Numbered from the stretch's first letter, positions 1-9,290 are shown. The stretch: 64,000 nucleotides of DNA from an uncultured Clostridium sp. (GCA_945871955.1 CAMBXR010000005.1:21102-85101), one strand, 5' to 3'. Numbers and translations are program-made. The notes: generated by a model from the sequence alone, not told the origin.

Positions 1-9
1 TTATCCTCC
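1..9 (-). promoter_or_regulatory. Ribosome-binding site of a gene lying beyond the left edge
   Basis: Read on the minus strand, the last bases of the window carry a strong Shine-Dalgarno sequence (GGAGGA, plus positions 4-9) about 30 bases after the stop of the large iron-sulfur flavoprotein gene. This spacing and the lack of a terminator hairpin show that the operon continues into a fourth gene whose start codon is just off the edge. Its product cannot be seen; a catalytic partner of the bifurcating complex or an unrelated co-transcribed gene are both possible. Confidence 0.6.
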
Positions 10-39
10 ATAGCTCTTTTTATTAAGTATTATTTAAAG

Positions 40-3000
40 TTATTTTGCTTCTTCTGCTATAACTTCACTTACTTTATCTACATATGCAGATGATTTTACT
101 GGCTTAGGTAATCTTTCATTTATTACATTCATTAAGTTATCTGTGCACTTATGTATGTCAACAAATTTACCATCTTCTACTACTGCAAACTTAGGATCTA
201 TTGGAGATAATACATTTCCTTGTATTTCTCCTAATTTAGCATATCTATATCTAGGGATTCTCTCTTCCATTTCCATACTTATATCACAAGTATCTTTGAA
301 ATCAAATTCAACCTCATATACACGAGCTATTTCTAAGGCTACTTCATAATTTGATAATACTACTCCCTCATCTATAGCAGCACTAACTGATTGTAATCTT
401 CTTTCTGTATTTGTAAATGTTCCATTTACTGAAGCAAATCCAGTCCCCGGTATTACTACATCTGATATATCACAAGTTTCTGTCATATGAGTATCGCAAA
501 CCATTAAAAATTCTAAATTACTTAAATTAGACATTATTGGATTTTCACCAAAGCATAGAAGTGCCTTCACCCCATCCATTGCTTCTTCTCCAGCTTTAAT
601 ACCTAAATCTATCAATCCTTGTGAGTTATTTTTAGCTTTTACTTGAAGTATTCCATCTCTAGGAGCACCTATATGCCCTGAAAGAAGAGCAATATTTGAT
701 ATCATAGCTGCAGCTTCTGTTGATACTATATTTTGTTGGAATACTATCATAGCCTTTTTAGCATCAGCATATGCTTTTGCTACTTCTAATATCTCATCAC
801 TTACAACTACATTTTCCAATGAGTTTTTAAATTCATCAAAATTATCTGCTGATGATACTTTACCCATATCAAGTAATACTTTTGATATTTCTTTTATAGC
901 ATCAAGATTATTTTCTGTATATATAATCTTTGTAGCAAAATCAAAGTTATTTACTTCACAATCCTTTGGATTTATTACATATACTTTAACTCCACCTTCC
1001 GCTGCTTGTTTTAACTTAAGCTGAATTACTGGGTTATTTTCCACTATAAATCCAAATGCTATAATTACATTTGTTGATAATAATTCATCTATAGTATTTG
1101 GTGAAGCATCAAGACCTAAAACTTTTTCTACTCCACTTTCTACATTGTTAAAGCAAAGAGTTTTAGCTCCCATTATATCTGCTAATTTTTTAATTACATA
1201 AGCTTCTTCATTTGTATATCTATCAGATATAGCAACTGCTACTGCATCTTTACCATATTTAGTAGCTATACTTTCAGCTTTCTTAGCAGTAAGTACTAAT
1301 GCTTCATGGTAGTCAGTTTCTCTAAATCCATCTTCACCTTTTACAAGTGGTGTAGTTAATTTCTCTTCTAGTACTGAACAGTCAAATCCCCATTTACCTT
1401 TACCACATAAAAGACCTTTATTTACTGGTCCATCTTTGTCTGGATTAGACTTAATTAACATGTCTCCATAAGTTTCTAAGTTTAGAGAACATCCAACTGA
1501 ACAGAATGAACATGTAGTATTCGTTACAGTAGTATCTAGTGGTACTTCTTTAGCTACTGTTTGTTTTTCTTGTAAAGCACCTGTTGGACATACACTTACA
1601 CATTGTCCACAAGATATACATCCAGACTCAGCTAAAGGTTTTTCTAAAGATGGTTTTACAACTGTATCGAATCCTCTATTAACTAAACCTAATGCTCCAA
1701 CACCCATTACTTCATCACAAACTCTTACACAAAGTCCACAAAGGATACATTTATTAGGATCTCTAACTATAAATGGATGGTCATCTTCAAATTCTATTAC
1801 ATTTTTATCTCCAGCAAGTCTTTCTGGTTTAACATTATACTTGTTAGCATAATCTACTAATTTACATTCAAAGTAATCATGACATCCACATTCTAAACAT
1901 CTAGAAGCATCTTTTAGAGCTTGCTCCTCATTATATCCAAATACAACCTCTGTAAAGTTATCTTTTCTTTCTTCTGCTTCTAATTGTTCCATAACTGGTC
2001 TACACATTCTTTCTCTATCTTCAAATGTTTTTTCAGTTATATCAAATCTTTCCACTACATATGGTTTTTCGTATTTTATTATTTCACCATTTAAGTAAGC
2101 ATCTATTGAAGCAGATACCTTTTTAGCGTCTGCTATAGCTTCTATTGCTATAGATATCTTATCATTACCACAGTCTCCACCTGCAAATACACCAGGCATA
2201 CTTGTCATAAATGTATCTTTATCATAAGCTATAGCATTTTTTCTAGTTTTTTCTAAATTTTCAAATGGTGAAGCATCTACTGCTTGACCTATGGCAAGTA
2301 TCATAGTATCTATGTCTATAGTTTCAGTTTTACCTTCAACTGGTACTGGTTTTCTTCTTCCAGATGCATCAGGCTCACCTAGTTCCATTACTTGAAGTAC
2401 TACTTGTTTAACTTTTCCTTCTTCATCAGCTATTACTTCTATAGGATTAGTTAAGTTTTTAAATATTACTCCTTCTTCTTCAGCTTCTACTATTTCTATC
2501 ATATCTGCTGGCATTTCATTTTTAGTTCTTCTATATATATTATAAACTTTTTTAGCTCCAAGTCTTACGGCAGTTCTACAAGCATCCATTGCAGTATTTC
2601 CACCACCAACTATAGCTACATTTTCACCAAGATTTATTTCTTCATTTCTAACAACTTTTCTTAAGAAGTCTATACCACCAATAACACCTATAGAATCTTC
2701 ACCTTTGCATCTAACACCTGTAGATACCCAAGCACCTATTCCAAGTAATACTGCATCATAATCTTTTCTTATTTTTTCAAAAGATATATCTACACCAACT
2801 TTAGTATTAGGTATCATTTTAACTCCCATACTTTCAATTAATGCTATTTCTTCATCTAATACTGCTTTAGGTAATCTATATTCTGGTATACCATATCGAA
2901 GCATACCACCAAGTTTTGGCATAGCTTCTATTATTGTTACTTTATGACCCTTTTGTCTTAAGAAATATGCTGCAGATAGACCCATTGGACCACCACCAAT

Positions 3001-3594
3001 TATAGCAACACTTTTATTTGTTTCAGGAGCTATTTCTGGTATAAATGGATTTTCTACTTTTAAATCTTTATCTGCTGCAAATCTCTTTAAATTAGCTATT
3101 GAAATTGGTTCATCCACAAGTTGTCTTCTACATTTTTCTTCACATGGATGAGGACATACTCTTCCTATAGCTGCAGGTAGAGGTATTTTATCTTTAATAA
3201 GCTCTATGGCTTTTTCATATTCTCCATTTGCTATTAATCCCACATATCCTTGGCAGTCAGTGCCTGCAGGACATGCAAGTACACATGGAGGTCTACAATC
3301 TCCCACATGGTTAGATAATAGTAACTCTAAATTTGTTTTTCTTGATTCTATAACTCTTTCAGTATTAGTTTTTATTATCATGTTTGGTGAAATTTCTGTA
3401 GCACAAGCTTTTACCATCTTAGGCATTCCCTCTATTTCAACCACACATAATCCACATGAACCATAAATCTTAGTTCTTTCATCGAAGCATAAAGTAGGAA
3501 TGAAAATATCATTTTCTTTTGCAACTTCAAGAATTGTTTGTCCTGGTAATCCTAATACTTCTTTACCATCTATATTTAATCTGAATTTATTCAT
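40..3594 (-). CDS. Large Fe-S flavoprotein subunit, NuoG-GltD fusion (Stn-type bifurcating transhydrogenase subunit C-like)
   Basis: 1184 residues with a modular layout. Residues 1-80 are a [2Fe-2S] ferredoxin (C36, C47, C50, C64). Residues 97-160 carry NuoG/GltD-like iron-sulfur ligands (H97, C101, C105, C109 and GRVCPHPCEEKC). About 190-510 is a GltD/NfnB-like module with an FAD motif (GGGPMGLSAA, near 201) and an NAD(P) motif (AIVGGGNTAMDA). Two 4Fe-4S ferredoxin motifs follow (CILCGLCVRVC, CISCGQCVSVC), then a NuoG/formate-dehydrogenase-like cluster motif (CSFCSVGC) and a molybdopterin-oxidoreductase-like domain. I see no catalytic Cys/Sec site in that last domain and no hydrogenase H-cluster, so it is probably structural. 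The set with NuoE- and NuoF-like partners matches the Sporomusa-type Nfn (Stn), which couples NADPH, NADH and ferredoxin. That assignment is inference; a formate dehydrogenase- or hydrogenase-linked electron-transfer subunit is the alternative. Confidence 0.72.
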   Translation of the reverse strand: MNKFRLNIDGKEVLGLPGQTILEVAKENDIFIPTLCFDERTKIYGSCGLCVVEIEGMPKMVKACATEISPNMIIKTNTERVIESRKTNLELLLSNHVGDCRPPCVLACPAGTDCQGYVGLIANGEYEKAIELIKDKIPLPAAIGRVCPHPCEEKCRRQLVDEPISIANLKRFAADKDLKVENPFIPEIAPETNKSVAIIGGGPMGLSAAYFLRQKGHKVTIIEAMPKLGGMLRYGIPEYRLPKAVLDEEIALIESMGVKMIPNTKVGVDISFEKIRKDYDAVLLGIGAWVSTGVRCKGEDSIGVIGGIDFLRKVVRNEEINLGENVAIVGGGNTAMDACRTAVRLGAKKVYNIYRRTKNEMPADMIEIVEAEEEGVIFKNLTNPIEVIADEEGKVKQVVLQVMELGEPDASGRRKPVPVEGKTETIDIDTMILAIGQAVDASPFENLEKTRKNAIAYDKDTFMTSMPGVFAGGDCGNDKISIAIEAIADAKKVSASIDAYLNGEIIKYEKPYVVERFDITEKTFEDRERMCRPVMEQLEAEERKDNFTEVVFGYNEEQALKDASRCLECGCHDYFECKLVDYANKYNVKPERLAGDKNVIEFEDDHPFIVRDPNKCILCGLCVRVCDEVMGVGALGLVNRGFDTVVKPSLEKPLAESGCISCGQCVSVCPTGALQEKQTVAKEVPLDTTVTNTTCSFCSVGCSLNLETYGDMLIKSNPDKDGPVNKGLLCGKGKWGFDCSVLEEKLTTPLVKGEDGFRETDYHEALVLTAKKAESIATKYGKDAVAVAISDRYTNEEAYVIKKLADIMGAKTLCFNNVESGVEKVLGLDASPNTIDELLSTNVIIAFGFIVENNPVIQLKLKQAAEGGVKVYVINPKDCEVNNFDFATKIIYTENNLDAIKEISKVLLDMGKVSSADNFDEFKNSLENVVVSDEILEVAKAYADAKKAMIVFQQNIVSTEAAAMISNIALLSGHIGAPRDGILQVKAKNNSQGLIDLGIKAGEEAMDGVKALLCFGENPIMSNLSNLEFLMVCDTHMTETCDISDVVIPGTGFASVNGTFTNTERRLQSVSAAIDEGVVLSNYEVALEIARVYEVEFDFKDTCDISMEMEERIPRYRYAKLGEIQGNVLSPIDPKFAVVEDGKFVDIHKCTDNLMNVINERLPKPVKSSAYVDKVSEVIAEEAK

Positions 3595-3607
3595 ATTATC
3601 CTCCTTC

Positions 3608-5356
3608 CTATTCTCTAACTATAGCGCCAAATTTACAAGTTTCTTCACATTTACCACATTTTATACATATATCATGATTTATTACATGCATTTCTTTCTT
3701 TTCACCAGAAATAGCGCCTACTGGACATTTCTTAGAACAAGCTGTACATCCTTTACAATCTTCTGTAATATTAAATGTGATTAAAGACTTACAAGATTTC
3801 GCTGTACATTTTTTATTATAAATATGATCTTCATATTCGTTTCTAAAATATTTAAGTGTAGTTAGAACCGGATTAGGAGCTGTTTGGCCAAGACCACACA
3901 TAGAACCATCTTTAATCTTTAATGCTAATTCTTCAAGTAATTCTATATCTCCATCCTTACCTTCACCTTTTGTTATTCTTTCTAATATTTCAAGCATTCT
4001 CTTTGTACCTATACGACAATAGTTACATTTACCGCAAGATTCTTTTCTAGTAAAGTCAAGGAAGTATCTTGCCATATCAACCATACAAGTAGTTTCATCC
4101 ATAACTATCATACCACCAGAACCAACTATAGCCCCAGTCTTATTAATATTTTCATAATCAACAGGCGTATCTATAAGTTCTGCCGGTATACATCCTCCAG
4201 AAGGTCCACCCATTTGTACTGCTTTAAATGCTTTATCTTGTTTTATTCCTCCACCTATTCCAAAGATAACATCTTTTAAAGGCAATCCCATAGGAACTTC
4301 AACAAGTCCTCCTTTTTTTATTTTTCCTGCAAGAGCAAATACTTTAGTTCCTTTACTTTTTTCTGTACCCATTGCACCAAATGCAGCTCCACCATTCGCT
4401 ATTATCCACGCAACATTGGCATAAGTCTCAACATTATTTATATTAGTAGGCTTTTGCCAATATCCTTTTGCTGCTGGGAAAGGTGGTTTAAGTCTAGGCA
4501 TACCTCTCTCACCTTCAAGAGAAGCTATAAGTGCAGTTTCTTCACCACATACAAATGCTCCTGCTCCTGCTTTTATTCTTAAATCAAAATCAAAACCTGA
4601 ATTAAATATATTCTTTCCTAAAAAACCCTTTTCCCTTGCTTGGGCCATGGCTATTTCTAGTCTATGTATAGCAAGAGGATATTCAGCACGAACGTATATA
4701 ACACCTTCTGTAGCTCCCATAGCATATCCACCAATTATCATACCTTCTATTAATGAATGTGGATCTCCTTCAAGAACAGATCTATCCATAAAAGCACCTG
4801 GATCACCTTCATCAGCATTACAAACTATATACTTTTGATCTGCTTTATTTTGATATGCTGCATTCCACTTAAACCAAGTAGGAAATCCAGCTCCACCTCT
4901 ACCTCTAAGACCAGATACTTTTATTTCTTCTATTACATCTTCTGGAGTCATTGAAGTGACAACTTTTTTAGTTGCTTCATACCCTCCTACAGATATATAT
5001 TCTTCTATTTTTTCAGGGTTAATTAAACCACAATTTCTAAGTACTACTCTTTTTTGTTTTTCAATAAATAATTTATCTTCATCTGAAATTGATATAGTTG
5101 TAGCTACCTTCCCATTTACAAGGTGTTTCTCAACTATTTCAGATACAAGATCAGGTTTTACTTTTACATATCTTGTTATTTTATTATCATCGTCATAAAC
5201 ATCTACTATTGGCTCTAAATAACAAGTACCTACACAACCTGTAATATCAACTTTTATATCTAAATTTCTTTCTTTTATTTGTCTTTCAAACTCTTCTGCT
5301 GTCTTTTTTGCACCTGTTGCAATTCCACAACTTCCTGCACCAATTATAACTTTCAT
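3608..5356 (-). CDS. NuoF-like NADH/FMN bifurcation subunit (HydB/StnB type)
   Basis: 582 residues. The N-terminus is a thioredoxin-like [2Fe-2S] domain (C10, and the pair in TGCVGTC near residues 41-45). The centre has the NuoF FMN/NADH core (GLRGRGGAGFPTWFKW, CNADEGDPGAFMDR) and the NuoF 4Fe-4S ligands (ESCGKCNYCRIG). The C-terminus adds two 4Fe-4S ferredoxin motifs (CKGCTACSKKC, CIKCGKCEETC). This architecture is that of HydB/StnB rather than respiratory NuoF, and in those enzymes it is the site of flavin-based electron bifurcation. It lies 13 bases upstream of the large subunit gene and 14 bases downstream of the NuoE-like gene, so the three form one operon. Cytoplasmic; no membrane segments. 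Confidence 0.85.
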   Translation of the reverse strand: MKVIIGAGSCGIATGAKKTAEEFERQIKERNLDIKVDITGCVGTCYLEPIVDVYDDDNKITRYVKVKPDLVSEIVEKHLVNGKVATTISISDEDKLFIEKQKRVVLRNCGLINPEKIEEYISVGGYEATKKVVTSMTPEDVIEEIKVSGLRGRGGAGFPTWFKWNAAYQNKADQKYIVCNADEGDPGAFMDRSVLEGDPHSLIEGMIIGGYAMGATEGVIYVRAEYPLAIHRLEIAMAQAREKGFLGKNIFNSGFDFDLRIKAGAGAFVCGEETALIASLEGERGMPRLKPPFPAAKGYWQKPTNINNVETYANVAWIIANGGAAFGAMGTEKSKGTKVFALAGKIKKGGLVEVPMGLPLKDVIFGIGGGIKQDKAFKAVQMGGPSGGCIPAELIDTPVDYENINKTGAIVGSGGMIVMDETTCMVDMARYFLDFTRKESCGKCNYCRIGTKRMLEILERITKGEGKDGDIELLEELALKIKDGSMCGLGQTAPNPVLTTLKYFRNEYEDHIYNKKCTAKSCKSLITFNITEDCKGCTACSKKCPVGAISGEKKEMHVINHDICIKCGKCEETCKFGAIVRE

Positions 5357-5370
5357 TACACTCTCACCCC

Positions 5371-5880
5371 CTATGATCTTTCTCTAATTTCTGTTAAGAT
5401 CTCTTTCACAGAATCTTTAGTTAAATTACCATAAGTCTCATCTCCATCAGCACTTTTAACCATCATAACTGGTGCCAATGAACAACAACCTAAACAAGCA
5501 ACATTATTCAATGTAAATATACCATCTTCTGTCGTCTCTCCATCTTGTATTCCTAAAAATTCACAAACAGCTTCTTCTATCATCTCAGAACCATTTACAT
5601 GACATGCAGTCCCTTGACATAACATTATTAAATATTTTCCTATCGGTTGCAATCTGAATTGTGCATAGAATGTTGCTACACCATAAATTTTAGCTGTTTT
5701 TATTCCTGTAGCTTGAGAAATATAATTCATTGCATCTATAGAAATATATCCATAGATATCTTGAGTTTTTTGTAAAATTGTAATTAGACTTCCAGGTACT
5801 TTAGCATATTTATCTAAAATGGGATCAAGTTCTTTAAATTCTTGACATTTTTCAGTACCACAACAGCATTTTCCACTCAT
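5371..5880 (-). CDS. NuoE-like [2Fe-2S] thioredoxin-fold subunit (HydC/StnA type)
   Basis: 169 residues, the usual length of the NuoE/HydC family. The four [2Fe-2S] ligands are visible as CQGTAC (C-x4-C) and, about 40 residues later, CLGCC (C-x3-C). The N-terminus has extra cysteines (CCCGTEKC), which is not part of the standard ligand set. It is the first gene of the operon, preceded by a GGGGG-type ribosome-binding site and a candidate sigma-A promoter. Its role is to relay single electrons to or from the NuoF-like subunit. Family assignment is firm; the partner reaction is inferred from the neighbours. Confidence 0.87.
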   Translation of the reverse strand: MSGKCCCGTEKCQEFKELDPILDKYAKVPGSLITILQKTQDIYGYISIDAMNYISQATGIKTAKIYGVATFYAQFRLQPIGKYLIMLCQGTACHVNGSEMIEEAVCEFLGIQDGETTEDGIFTLNNVACLGCCSLAPVMMVKSADGDETYGNLTKDSVKEILTEIRERS

Positions 5881-5939
5881 TTACTCTACCCCCTATTGAA
5901 AAATTTAAAGCTAAATTTATATATTATGCTATTACAATA

Positions 5940-5968
5940 ATATTAGCAAAAAATGGTAATTTTAGCAA
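5940..5968 (-). promoter_or_regulatory. Candidate sigma-A promoter of the bifurcating-enzyme operon
   Basis: On the minus strand TTGCTA (plus 5963-5968) and TAATAT (plus 5940-5945) are 17 bases apart, giving a leader of about 50 bases before the NuoE-like gene. The -35 and -10 hexamers both lie in a near-direct repeat (TTTGCTAA...TTTGCTAA) that could also be a regulator site. I do not see a good Rex palindrome. The rest of the 5881-6290 gap is very AT-rich with nothing else I can name. Confidence 0.4.
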
Positions 5969-6279
5969 ACAAAAAAACACGTAAATCGTTATATTTTTAA
6001 CCCATTAACTTTCAACTTATACTATTTTTATATTTTTTTACAATATTTTTATATTTATAAATAATTATTAAATAAATAAAATTAATTATTTATAAATATA
6101 AATTAACAATATTATTCTTATTAGTAATCAGTAATTAATAAAAAAGAATTTTAATTATTGATTATATTAAATTAAAATAAATACCTTCATTATACTTGTT
6201 ATATTATTTAACAAAGAATATTATAATCAGTTCATAATTATTAGATAAGTTAACTAAATAAAAAATTAACTTAATTTTT

Positions 6280-6323
6280 AAATTTAAAAAATAAAGTTTC
6301 TACTTTAAAAGTAGAAACTTTAT
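6280..6323 (-). terminator. Intrinsic terminator of the 289-residue unknown gene
   Basis: A perfect 13-bp stem (6291-6303 with 6311-6323, loop TTTAAAA) overlaps the stop codon and is followed on the minus strand by a T run (plus 6286-6290). Confidence 0.8.
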
Positions 6324-6324
6324 T

Positions 6325-7194
6325 TTATGCATTTTCAAAAGTATATATTGCATCTATTCTAGTAATAAAAATACTGTCATCTTTACATCCTATATATTTT
6401 GCATATTTTCTTACCTTTTCTTTAGCTGCCTCTATATCAGAAACACCTCTGTCAATTAATTCTTTAATATATATATCCATCAAAGAACTTTTATATTCTT
6501 TTAAATCAAAACCTAAATAATAAGCTAAGTTTTCTATTTCACATGAAAAATCTCCATCTTCTTTTACTAAAAATTCATAAACTTCTCTTCTATAAGGATT
6601 AGACATTATAATCTTTTGCACAACTTTACATCCATCTAACTTACTTATAAAACCGTCTTTATAATTATTAAAAAGTGCATTAGATTGTCTAATAGATTTT
6701 TTATCGATATAGGAGTTCACATCTGTAACACCATTTTCAATTAAAGCATCTAAAATAGCTAAATGAACACTAAAACAATCATTAAATAAGTACTCAGAAA
6801 GTTTAGAAATAATTGGTTTTATATCAAAGAATTTACTGCTATTTCTTTTATTTTTAGTATTAGATAAATCTCTGCTTACATTATTAAATAATCTTTCAAA
6901 ATCTAAATATTTATCACAATATATTTCTTTAAATAATTTGAAATCTATTGTAATAATATTATAAGAAACAATAGTTTCAACACCCTTTCTAATAACTTCA
7001 TTTATTAATTTTTTACCGTAATCTAAATATTTTTCATTTAAATGTCTAGTATTTGAGATATTTTCTAAACAATAAGTTTTAAAAAGTTGTGATGATTCAT
7101 TTGCATAGTTTTTAAAATTATTTCTAATTGTATTGTAATTATTTCTCTTATCATCAAATTTTATAATTGCACCGTTTATATCAAATGTAATCAT
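6325..7194 (-). CDS. Hypothetical protein, 289 aa
   Basis: I do not recognise a family. The protein is soluble, mostly helical in appearance, with no signal peptide or membrane segment, and rich in Asn, Lys and Ile. The C-terminal third has a pattern of a helix followed by YLGFDLKEYKSSLMD and IDRGVSDIEAAKEKVRKYAKYIG, which resembles a helical repeat or SAM-like domain, but this is only an impression. The start is supported by a strong AAGGAGG ribosome-binding site. A 13-bp inverted repeat sits just upstream of that site. It has its own terminator and probably its own transcript. Confidence 0.7.
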   Translation of the reverse strand: MITFDINGAIIKFDDKRNNYNTIRNNFKNYANESSQLFKTYCLENISNTRHLNEKYLDYGKKLINEVIRKGVETIVSYNIITIDFKLFKEIYCDKYLDFERLFNNVSRDLSNTKNKRNSSKFFDIKPIISKLSEYLFNDCFSVHLAILDALIENGVTDVNSYIDKKSIRQSNALFNNYKDGFISKLDGCKVVQKIIMSNPYRREVYEFLVKEDGDFSCEIENLAYYLGFDLKEYKSSLMDIYIKELIDRGVSDIEAAKEKVRKYAKYIGCKDDSIFITRIDAIYTFENA

Positions 7195-7201
7195 TATTTC
7201 C

Positions 7202-7253
7202 CCTCCTTAAAATCAAATATTATTTCATTTTACTACTTATTATTTGATTTTAA
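7202..7253 (-). promoter_or_regulatory. Inverted repeat abutting the ribosome-binding site of the 289-aa gene
   Basis: A perfect 13-bp inverted repeat (7207-7219 and 7241-7253, arms TTAAAATCAAATA) ends exactly where the GGAGG site (7202-7206) begins. It has no T run, so it is not a standard terminator for the upstream DUF554 gene; it could control access to the ribosome-binding site or be an operator. Confidence 0.4.
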
Positions 7254-7296
7254 GAGTTCTATTCCTTCTAAAAAAATAATTTGTCTAAAAGTTCTT

Positions 7297-7995
7297 CTAA
7301 ATAATGTTGAATATTCCAAGAATTATTGGAATAAACATGGAAGGTAGCAAATTAGCAACTTTAATATTACATATTTTTAACATATTTAGTCCTAGAGCAA
7401 AAATTAATAAGCTGCCTACACAAGTCATATAAGTAACAACAGAATCACTTAATATACTAGATAATGCTCCAGCGCCTAAAGCAATTATTCCTTCATAAAT
7501 AAATACTGCTATACTTGATAAGATAACTCCTAACCCCATGGATGCAGCAAAAAATATTGAAGATACTCCATCAAGAACTGATTTTGCAAGTAGTGTAGAA
7601 TGGTCACCATTTAATCCACTTTGTATTGCACCTACAACAGCCATTGCTCCAACACAAAATAATAAGCTAGCAGATACAAATCCTTTAGATAATTCTTTAC
7701 CATCATCTTCATCTACTTTATTTTTAGAAAATTTTTTATCCATATATTCACCAAATTTATTTAATAATTTGTCAAAATCAATTAATTCTCCAATAAATGC
7801 TCCAATGGAAATACAGATTACCACATATAATGGGTTATCGCCTTTTAAAGCTCCAGAAATACCTATATACATTACCACAAGGGCTATACCATCCATAATA
7901 GTTTTATTTAATCTTTCTGGTATACCTTTATTAATAATTAATCCTATTATTCCTCCGCCTATTATTGTTATAGTATTTACAATTACACCCAGCAT
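7297..7995 (-). CDS. DUF554 family integral membrane protein
   Basis: 232 residues with about seven hydrophobic segments and the family start pattern (GVIVNTITIIGGGIIGLII, then a glycine-rich second half with GAMAVVGAIQSGLNGD and SVLDGVSSIFFAASMGLG). These match the DUF554 family (YdfK/YqgA). The family sits in the cytoplasmic membrane and has no established substrate. A charged loop (DKKFSKNKVDEDDGKELSKG) separates the halves. Start chosen from an AAGGGGTGA ribosome-binding site. Single gene; no obvious functional link to neighbours. Confidence 0.85.
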   Translation of the reverse strand: MLGVIVNTITIIGGGIIGLIINKGIPERLNKTIMDGIALVVMYIGISGALKGDNPLYVVICISIGAFIGELIDFDKLLNKFGEYMDKKFSKNKVDEDDGKELSKGFVSASLLFCVGAMAVVGAIQSGLNGDHSTLLAKSVLDGVSSIFFAASMGLGVILSSIAVFIYEGIIALGAGALSSILSDSVVTYMTCVGSLLIFALGLNMLKICNIKVANLLPSMFIPIILGIFNII

Positions 7996-8050
7996 AATAT
8001 CACCCCTTATTTATTTTTGTACTATATAATAAATATTATATTTCTTACAT

Positions 8051-9151
8051 TTATTTATCAATATTCTTTTCAACTAAGCTTATATATTTACCTGGATTTT
8101 GGGCAAAATCTTGAAAAGAAGCTTTAGTAAAAATAATATCTTCACCTAGAAATCTTTTATATCTCATTTCTTCTTTTTTTAAAGTTGATAAAAGTTTATT
8201 CTTATGATTGTTAATGACCATAATTTTAAGTGGTTCTTTATTTCTACTTGTTTGCACTCTTTTAAGCATATATTTTATATGTATATCAGCTTCTGGAAAA
8301 GAATATCCACAAAATACAACTAAATCTGCTTTTCTAAGTTCGCTTTCTGCCTTATTCCATACAGAACTTAAATATACATTGGACATATTCTTAAAATAGG
8401 TGGGTGGAACTATAATTGGTATAGTGTATTCTTTGCAATTTAAGCATGTTGCCTCATCTTGATTGTTTAATATTCTCATTACTCCGCCTTCATAGGGTGT
8501 TAAGGTTATACTGGAGCACACTGGACAATATAGCCAATTTAAAGATCCATGAATTTTATATAATTTAATCATTTTACCTTCCGGTCTTCTCCACTTGCTG
8601 TGTTTATAATTGAAATTTGCAAAATCAATACCATAGTCAAGCATTACAGGCATATCATTTTTATCATATAGCTTTGATATAGTATTATCTATATGAATAT
8701 CGTAATTTACACTTATAAATGTTGTATTTAGAAGCTGATTTTCTTTTAATAAATTATTCAATAATAGTTCATGATATTTATTACTTTCCTTAGATGCATT
8801 ATTTATGGAATTAGCTGTTAAAAGGATTAAATATTGCCTTAATAAATTAATAGATCCATTCCTATTATTATAAGTATCTGTTCCAAAATTTTTAAATGAT
8901 TCTCTTCTTTGTTCTGCCATATCAAGTATCCCAAGTACTTCTTCAAATGTAGGGAAGTTAACTTTATCTAAATTATCTTTTAATACATCAATATTAAATA
9001 CTTCTTTAAAAAATTCTCTAAGCTTTATATTCATTTGACTATTTGAATGTAATGGTAGACTATATTTAAAGTAAGTAGAAAACAATTCATTTTGAATAGG
9101 TAAATTTTCAGCTGCAGAAGCTCCTGCACCTAAGAAAATACATATATTCAT
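8051..9151 (-). CDS. SIR2-like domain protein with zinc ribbon
   Basis: 366 residues. The N-terminus FLGAGASAAE is the SIR2 nucleotide-binding glycine motif; TFISVNYDIHIDNTI fits the conserved Asn/Asp region, KIHGSLNWLYC the conserved His, and VVFCGYSFPEADIHI the later Rossmann strand. Between these are four cysteines (CPVC and CLNC, about 35 residues apart) that would bind zinc. The family includes NAD-dependent deacylases and, more often for this SIR2_2-like subgroup, NAD-degrading defence effectors. Here it stands alone, with no HerA, Argonaute, TIR or SLOG partner in sight, so a defence role is a guess. No signal peptide. Confidence 0.75.
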   Translation of the reverse strand: MNICIFLGAGASAAENLPIQNELFSTYFKYSLPLHSNSQMNIKLREFFKEVFNIDVLKDNLDKVNFPTFEEVLGILDMAEQRRESFKNFGTDTYNNRNGSINLLRQYLILLTANSINNASKESNKYHELLLNNLLKENQLLNTTFISVNYDIHIDNTISKLYDKNDMPVMLDYGIDFANFNYKHSKWRRPEGKMIKLYKIHGSLNWLYCPVCSSITLTPYEGGVMRILNNQDEATCLNCKEYTIPIIVPPTYFKNMSNVYLSSVWNKAESELRKADLVVFCGYSFPEADIHIKYMLKRVQTSRNKEPLKIMVINNHKNKLLSTLKKEEMRYKRFLGEDIIFTKASFQDFAQNPGKYISLVEKNIDK

Positions 9152-9251
9152 ATAACTAATTCACCTTCTTTCTTAAATTACATTCCTCTTAATGCTCTAA
9201 TTAAATGACTTATATTTCAATTGTAGTAGTTATTTTTATCAAAAGTCCACC

Positions 9252-9290
9252 TAATAAAAAAAGTCCTAATATATTTATATTAAGACTTTT
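9252..9290 (-). terminator. Intrinsic terminator of the PLP-enzyme gene
   Basis: A hairpin with arms AAAAGTCCTAATAT and ATATTAAGACTTTT (one wobble) lies just after the stop of the gene at 9304 and is followed on the minus strand by a T run. Confidence 0.75.

Noticed and set aside
40-3594. Formate dehydrogenase or [FeFe]-hydrogenase catalytic subunit
   Set aside because: I see no catalytic Cys/Sec site in the molybdopterin-like domain and none of the H-cluster cysteine motifs.
5881-5980. Rex operator before the bifurcating-enzyme operon
   Set aside because: There is a TTTGCTAA direct repeat but no TTGTTAA-type palindrome with the needed symmetry.
6820-7194. Toxin or antitoxin role for the 289-residue protein
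   Set aside because: No partner gene, no recognisable toxin motif; length and single-gene setting do not support it.
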